From: Marsupella aquatica
Lineage: Eukaryota; Marchantiophyta
NCBI GenBank assembly: GCA_973895155.1
Contig: OZ316894.1
Coordinates: 9,238,001 to 9,302,000 of the forward strand
DNA length: 64,000 nucleotides
Reading direction: 5' to 3'
The notes below the pieces were generated by a model. That model made no database searches and was not told where the DNA came from. It was given only the letters and a program-made list of their open reading frames with translations. Made by a program: the position numbers and the translations under genes. Below, piece by piece: positions 57,606 through 64,000 of the stretch; positions within the stretch are counted from its first letter, which is position 1; each line of letters begins with the position of its first letter.

Positions 57606-57977
57606 GGGCTATCTTGCATGTGCAAGAGTCCTAAAAAAGCCGCCCTTACCAGCCCACAAATGTCAGGAAAAAGTGTAAGCCTGAATCTAACCTCAATCAA
57701 AGAACATAGACGTTTGATGCGCCCACTCAATTGAACATAAACGTGTGATGCATCCACTCAATTGAGTCTACTCCTTTGTCTTCTTATGATCAATGTTTTT
57801 TTGCTTTATTGAGATTTGAAGGTTTGGGACCTCAAGGCCCAGAAAATTTCCGACCCTTGCCCCTTGCATCTCAACCAAAGACGCCATCAGGACTGCCAAA
57901 TTCTCACTTCATGAACTCATGCCACGGGTTTATTTCATGGCCAGAAAGCAAAGAACCTTGCACATGCAAGACAACCC
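57606..57977. mobile_element. TIR element B, 372 bp, same family as element A
   Basis: The left end GGGCTATCTTGCATGTG (57606-57622) and right end CACATGCAAGACAACCC (57961-57977) are inverted copies with two mismatches in 17 bases, and pairing continues a few bases inwards (CTTG). TTA flanks both sides (57603-57605, 57978-57980). The first 45 bases resemble the right end of element A in reverse complement (shared AAAAAARCCG). Only 10 bp separate A from B. Confidence 0.82.
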
Positions 57978-58618
57978 TTAACTACACAAAGTATGTGGTC
58001 TTTGGGAATATCACTTTGAAAAATAATAGTAAAAGGTCAAAAATGATAGTACAATAAAGAAAATGACCAAATTTTTATAAAGGGCCAAACAAAGTACAAT
58101 GAATTAAAGAAACGAAAGAAGTCCATGGAGGACAAACATGCCTTTGGGATAGGGTTTCCAGGTTGGGCCTCTTTTGTTGTTTGGCAATGTGACAAACACC
58201 AAGTCAAAAACATAAAACAAAACAATACCCAAAAACCTATAAACTAAGTAAATAAGCATCTACCAGTGGAATACTCTGATGATCTAATGGTACACATAGT
58301 GTTGAAGTGGGACATGGATGTACTCTTAGGGGGCAAGCTCTACTCAACCACACTAGTACCCATGGCTAGAGATCCATGATGGATTGTTTGGGCATGAGCA
58401 TGCGTCACCAAATCCATTGACAAAAGTTAGTTGTCAAAACAAATAGTGATAGTCCTATGGAACCGTAATACGATAAGTGATAGTTTTAAGTGCAATCCGA
58501 TAATAAGAGTATCTCCACGGGTTTGCAGGGGAGGGGCACAAACCCGCACAAGTAGAGGGGTTGAATGCAGGCCTGGATCATCCTTGCAACCCAAAAAAAT
58601 GTGGTCCCACAAAGTGTC

Positions 58619-58961
58619 TGTTGAGCATAGACGACACTTGTAACGGTAAGCACATGACACATCCAATGCGCAAGTAGTCGACACAAGAGATACATGGTTC
58701 ACCTCCTCGAGGCTACGTCCACGAGAACACACAAGAGAGCTTTACTGAACTCTAAGCCCGTCGGCCATACCAAGTCTCCACAGTGTAAGCTCTCCTCATC
58801 TCTCAAGTGGCTCTATAACAATGAGCCTAAGTTCCACTTATCCAAGCAAACACGGCTTGGCATATAGTGTGCACCCTAGTTAACCTGACCACGTCTCCGA
58901 CGACGGTTAGTCTAACTACAATTACATGTTGTAACCCTAGACCTTGAGTAAATACCTAACA
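58619..58961 (-). mobile_element. 3' LTR of a Ty1-copia element, 343 bp
   Basis: Read on the minus strand it starts TGTTAGGTATTTACTC and ends CTATGCTCAACA, the same termini as the solo LTRs at 30490 and 31745. The polypurine tract lies directly upstream on that strand. The partner LTR is absent from the window, so no target duplicate can be paired. Confidence 0.92.
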
Positions 58962-58975
58962 ATCTCCCCCTTGAC
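58962..58975 (-). other. Polypurine tract of the copia element
   Basis: On the minus strand TCAAGGGGGAGAT runs straight into the TGTTAG start of the LTR. This is the usual primer site for plus-strand DNA synthesis in plant copia elements. Confidence 0.8.
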
Positions 58976-59149
58976 TCTGGTCTAGGGGAGGGTAATACTG
59001 CTAACCTATATGATTCCTCGACGGGAAGTTCTGGACGAAAACCAAAATGGTTTCCCCTCTCTAACTAGAGCATATCATAACTAAACCGTAGCCTATTACT
59101 AGGAGTGAAAAAGAGCTTATATCAATAATTATAGCGAATGTTAAGAAAA

Positions 59150-62100
59150 ACCCTTACTTGTGATGCAATTACAAAACCTGTAGCACATCACAATGTCTAG
59201 AGAAACCTTCCAAAGGAATCACTTTGGTAAATGCGTTAGCTGGGTCGAGTTTATTGTCTATCTTGACTAGCTCAAACAAATTATCAAACACAACCTGTCT
59301 GATAAAATGGTATCAGACGTCTATGTGCTTCACTCTATTGTCCATCACCTAGTTCACAACAAGGTGGAGCGCACTCTAACTATCACAATGGAGCTTCACA
59401 TTCCCCTATGGCAATCTCATTTCAGTGATAAGTCTATCCAACCAAATTGCTTCCTTCGTTACTTCTGCTGCTGCAACATACTCTGCTTCTGTAGTAGACT
59501 AAGCAATACACTTTTGCAAAGTAGACCTCCAACTTATGCATCCATCGCCAAGTGTGAACACGTACCCTGTTCTTGATCTTCTTTGGTCCAGATCTTGTTC
59601 ATAGCCAGAATCTACATAGCCAATCAATGATCTAGAATTCTTTGCATTTGCATCAAATAAAAGACCATGATCCACGGTATCCTTCAAGTACCTAATAATC
59701 CACTTCACTGCTTTCCAATGTACCTTCCCTGGATTCAACATGTACCTGCTCACCTTGCCCATAGCCATGGCAATTAAAGATCAGGTCTAGTGCAAGTCAT
59801 CACATACATGAGACTTCCCACTGCCTTATCATAAGGAACCTTTGACATCAGCCCTTCTCTATCGCATCTGTGGGACAAAAAATTGATGATAATTTGAGGT
59901 GTACAACCAAAGGGGTACTTACTGGCTTACTATCCCCCATGTTGAACCTAGCAATTACCTTCCTCGCATAACTGCTATGTGTCAACCATAGCTTACCAAC
60001 CTCCAAGTCCCTAGTGATCTCCATACCCAAAATCCTCTTAGCTGGCCCTAGGTCCTTCATCTTAAACTCTGCATTGAGCAGTGCCTTAAGCTTAACAATC
60101 TCAGACCTTTTCTTGGCCGCAATAAGCATGTCATCCACGTAAAGTACTAAAATAATGAACCCAAAAGGCAACATTTTTCACCGGTTTCAATATACACAAG
60201 GGTCAAACACACTCTTATGAAAACCTTGTGACCGAATCCAATCGTCAAACCGCTTGTTCCATTGTCTTGGTGACTACTTCAACCCATACAAGGATTGCAG
60301 CAATCTGCAAACCAGTTCCTCTTGTCTTCTCTTCACAAAACCTAACGGCTGTCTCATGAAGATCACCTCTTCCAAGGTGCCATAGAGGAAAACTGTGACA
60401 ACATTCATCTGATCTAGCAGCAGACCAAACATTACAATAAGTACACACAATAGCCGTATTGTTGAGTACTTAACAATTGGTGAAAGGACCTCATTGTAAT
60501 CCATATTTTTTTCTTGTGTGAATCCCTTGGCTACCAACCTAGCCTTGTAGACCTTTGATCCACCTCCCATAGATTGATCCTTCAGCTTGTATATCCACTT
60601 GTTGTCCATCACTTGCTCACCCTTAGGCAGCTTAACAAGCTTCCAAGTTTTGTTGTCCTTCAGTGACTGCATCTTTGTATGCATTGCTGTAGTCCACTTC
60701 TACTTCTCCTTTGAAGCACTTGCCTCATCAAATGAAGACGGTTCCCCTTCTTCCAAAATTAACGTATCACCCTCATCATCAGATGCAAATTCATCCTCTT
60801 GCAGTTGAGATGAATCAACCCACTATCCATACCTAGGAGGAGCGCGTATAGTGCAACCAAATGTTCTTCTAGCCAATAACTCCGATTGAATTGCATCTAC
60901 TGGTACAATTTGAAGCTCAGTAGCATCCACTTGTTGCTCACCAGCATCAACAAACTACTCTTGTTCCTTTGGCACAAGAACCAGCTCCATACTTGGAGCA
61001 CCTCTCTCTCCGATCATGCACTTCATGATCAATCTCCCCCTCAACGAGATCTGGGATAGGAGATTTTCCTTTGTCAGTACGGGAGACCTGAGTATTCTCT
61101 CCCTCCTTCAATAATCTGGATTCATTGAAGGAAACATCCCTACTAACAACGAGCTTACAGGCAATAGGATCCCATAGTCTGTAGGCCTTCACACCACTCT
61201 GATACCCAAGAAAAATATATTTCTTGGACGTAGGATCCAACTTGGTCCTATTCTGCTTTGGCGTGAGAGCATATGCATCACTTCCAAAAACTATCAAGCC
61301 ATGATAGTCTGTTTGTCGTTTATAACGCATTTCAAATGGCGTTTTGAAATTGATTGCACTAGAAGGAGAAAAATTTACCAAATAAGCTGTAGTATTGACA
61401 GCTTCTGCCCAAAATTCCTGTGGTAAACCTGATTGGCTCAGCATACTCCATGATCGCTCCAATAGTGTTTGATTGAGCCTCTCAATGACACCATTCTCCT
61501 GCGGAGTATAAACTATGGTGAGATGACGAGTTATCCCCTGTTCAACATAGTACTCTTCAAATTCTATGGAAGTGTACTCCCCATCGTTGTCTGACCTCAG
61601 ACTCTCCACCCTTGTATCCAAACACTTAACCGTGTTTCCCGTTTGATTCTCCACTTGGGCCTTCCACTTTGTAAAAATGGACAAGACATCAAACTTATGC
61701 ATCATGAAATAAATCCATAAAAATCTTGAGTAATCATCAATAAAAGATACATAGTACAATTTTCCAGAATGTGAGGGAGTCGAGGATGATCCCCACACGT
61801 CACTATGTATGTACTCAAAAACCGTTTTGGAACGATGAGTTCCAACACCGAAAGCACGATGATGCTGCTTTCCAAAAATGCAATGCTCATAGAAATCCAA
61901 TTTAAAAGATTGCAAATCAAAAATGAGCCCATTCTTTTGCAAGATAGCCAAACCCTTCTCACTCATGTGGGCTAGCCGTGGATGCCATAGTTAAGTCATT
62001 TCCTCGTGAGACTTGGTTACATTGGCCTCTCCACATACTGTATTGCCCTACAGCACATATAATTTCTTCTATCTGCTCCTCTTCAAAATCACTGTCTCTC

Positions 62101-62878
62101 CCGACATGACTTGAAGTTCATCATCAATTACTCGCCATTGATGACCATTTGTATCCAACACACCAAGTGAAATCAAATTCTTATGCATGCCATGTACAAA
62201 CCTGACTCCGAACACTGTGCGCACAATGCCATCAAACATTTAAATCTTTACAGACCCAATACCCTCAACTCGATAGAAGTGATAATTTCCCATCAAAACT
62301 GAACCGTTTGACACAGAATAAGAATTGAAATACTCACAAATGTAACAAATGTGAAAGGAGCAAACACAATCAAGAATCCACACATCATTTTTTCTCCTAG
62401 ATGAGGTGCACAGGGCATACATCTGGCTTCATAAAACATACTCATCATTGAGTAAATCACTTTCTCCATCAGCACTAGCCACATTGGCTGATGAAGATTC
62501 AACTACCTTACCCTTACAATCCCTCTTAACGTGACCAACCTTGTGACACTTCTAACAGACTACTGGTTTTCTCTCCTGGGACTTCCCCCTTGAAGCAAAT
62601 CTCATCCTAGATTTACTTCATTCCTTGCCATTCGTGCGTTGCTTGGGATGCCGTTGTGACCTCCCATGATTCACATTCAAGACAACACCAGATGACAACG
62701 TTGTCTAGGCTTGACCTAATTTTTTTTGTGCATCATCTGACAACAAAGAGCTTACCATCTCATCGTATGAAATAGACTTTAGGTTTCTATACAAGAGAAC
62801 ATGCTTCAAACCTTGATAAGATGGGGGTAAGGAGCTAAGAAGAAACAAGGCTTTGTCCTCTTCTTCAATGCCCCACTA
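59150..62878 (-). pseudogene. Ty1-copia gag-pol remnant (TNT1-like), 5'-truncated
   Basis: In order along the minus strand, a gag (UBN2-type) tail begins at the truncation near 62878 (EEDKALFLLSSLPPSYQ). Next comes a CCHC zinc knuckle near 62520-62580 with a stop inside it. The protease site near 62395 reads WILDCVCSFH, where DSG or DSA is expected. The integrase follows (61966-60947, HSDVWG, LRSDNDGEY, ENGVIERLNQ with all three acidic residues), then reverse transcriptase (60684-59848, KARLVAKGFTQ, LYVDDM) and RNase H (59768 to about 59480, TGYVFTLGDGCISW). At least two frameshifts and several stops break it, and the 5' LTR and leader are missing. It is dead, and its LTR family is active enough in the past to have left two solo copies in this window. 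Confidence 0.9.
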
Positions 62879-64000
62879 GAAGAAACCCACCCTTTTTGAG
62901 ACCACAAAGAACATGACTCATCCGAGACCTTCATGAAACAGTGACTCCAAGGTTGTTGGTGTCATGTTAGTCACACCTCCTTGACTGAGTTTTGGTGAAG
63001 TTTTGGGGAGTCATGTTTACAACTTTTAGGGAAGTTGCAACTATAACTCAATTAAGGCAATTAGGTTGAAATTATACAAGTGATTCTACATTAAAGTACA
63101 ACTTATGAGAGCACAACATTTAAACCCTTCAACCTTAAAGTATGGGATCTAACCCAATACATATGATTTTGGATACACCATATGTCATTCCACATTAATT
63201 TAATCATAGTTTGGTCATACCATTTTAAACCATTATTGAGTATTCCATCATTATTCCTGCCCCCATTTAGACACAATGAAGCCCTAGCCCCATTCAACTA
63301 CAAAAAGGCTAGCTTTCTCAAAGCTTGCTAACCTAACTTAATGCTTTTTGTAGTCAATCTCTACTTTTTCTATCGAGGTCTTCTGGTCGTGCCAAAGGAG
63401 TGCTTATCACCCAATTTCAGCCTCACATATGCAGGTTGGGTTTACTTATTGCCATGTCCCATAAACCTTCATGTACTTTCGGCCGGCCCCCTTCATATAT
63501 GACAACCAATGCATGCTTCAGTTTCAATATAAGTCCAACTTAAATGTCCAACTTAAATATATATGAAAAGTACCCCAGCCCTAAAAATGGGTACTTTTCA
63601 TAATGGTAATATGGGGTCATACCTGACTATTTGGCCACATTTTTCACCAAAGGGTGTGGCTCAAAGTTGTTCCTAACCACTCACCCCACATATAACTATT
63701 GCGTAAGTCCTTTGGTTATCATTAGGCAAATCATAGACTTTCGTGTCTCTTTGTGAACTAATGTCTCCACTTCAATGGGAAGACAAGTGAATGGTCTTTG
63801 CGTTCGGCGTTTCTCTCTCGCACAAGGTTTTGGGAAGGTTTTTCCAAGGAGTCGGTTTGCCTCAAGGGTTTGCAAGCCAAACGGAGCTTTGCGTGCCATT
63901 GTCATTGAGCTGGTGGGAGGTCACCGAGGCTTTGGAAGAGGGAGGTCGAATGCCGTCTGTCTGACGGGAAATTCTGTCTTTGGGACTCGTGATGGTCGCG
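62879..64000. other. Unassigned sequence beyond the truncated copia element
   Basis: Homology to copia gag stops at about 62878. The rest holds no recognised gene; an open minus-strand frame at 63696-63905 has no known motif. TTAAATGTCCAACTTAAAT-like and GGGTACTTTTCAT / ATGAAAAGTACCC inverted blocks lie near 63540-63605. Confidence 0.45.

Noticed and set aside
63696-63905. 69-codon minus-strand ORF near the right edge
   Set aside because: No motif or signal supports it and the region is repeat-like.

Overview
The window looks like nuclear DNA of a plant-lineage (streptophyte) organism with a repeat-rich genome. Four protein-coding genes are well supported, all on the minus strand. Every intron I could place is GT-AG, and each set of exon phases closes exactly. 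A chloroplast-import protein of the TIC20 family and plant-type NEK and SNX2 proteins place it in the green lineage. Telomere-like TTTAGGG units are also present. I cannot name the species. The fatty acid 2-hydroxylase carries a fused cytochrome b5 domain, which the Arabidopsis FAH proteins lack, so an early-diverging streptophyte (charophyte alga, bryophyte or similar) seems more likely than a flowering plant.

Layout. 1-1362: hAT-superfamily transposase, cut by the left edge and split by one in-frame stop. 1724-2352: a possible small transcription unit with a 107-residue ORF. 2353-6578: non-coding repeats. 6579-9103: a decayed LINE bounded by a 9-bp target-site duplication; it keeps endonuclease and 3' sequence but has lost the reverse transcriptase. 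9104-16040: non-coding, with many short tandem and dispersed repeats. 16041-21467: NEK kinase, 13 coding exons, 928 residues. 21468-34902: gene-poor, with two solo copia LTRs that still have 5-bp target duplications. 34903-39486: fatty acid 2-hydroxylase, 8 exons, 439 residues. 39487-46294: non-coding arrays and a foldback element. 46295-47113: single-exon TIC20-like gene. 47330-47945: a minisatellite interrupted by a TIR element with a TTA duplication. 51135-55037: SNX2-type sorting nexin, 5 coding exons, 592 residues. 56601-57977: two neighbouring TIR elements of one family, each flanked by TTA. 58619-about 62878: a 5'-truncated, decayed Ty1-copia element whose 3' LTR belongs to the same family as the two solo LTRs. 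62879-64000: nothing recognised.

The four genes do not form a pathway. They are ordinary housekeeping functions (microtubule or cell-growth kinase, sphingolipid hydroxylation, plastid protein import, endosomal retrieval) embedded in transposon debris. The most distinctive features are the b5-hydroxylase fusion, the sharply bounded TTA-flanked elements, the LINE without a reverse transcriptase, and the large number of local tandem duplications with units of 28-135 bp.
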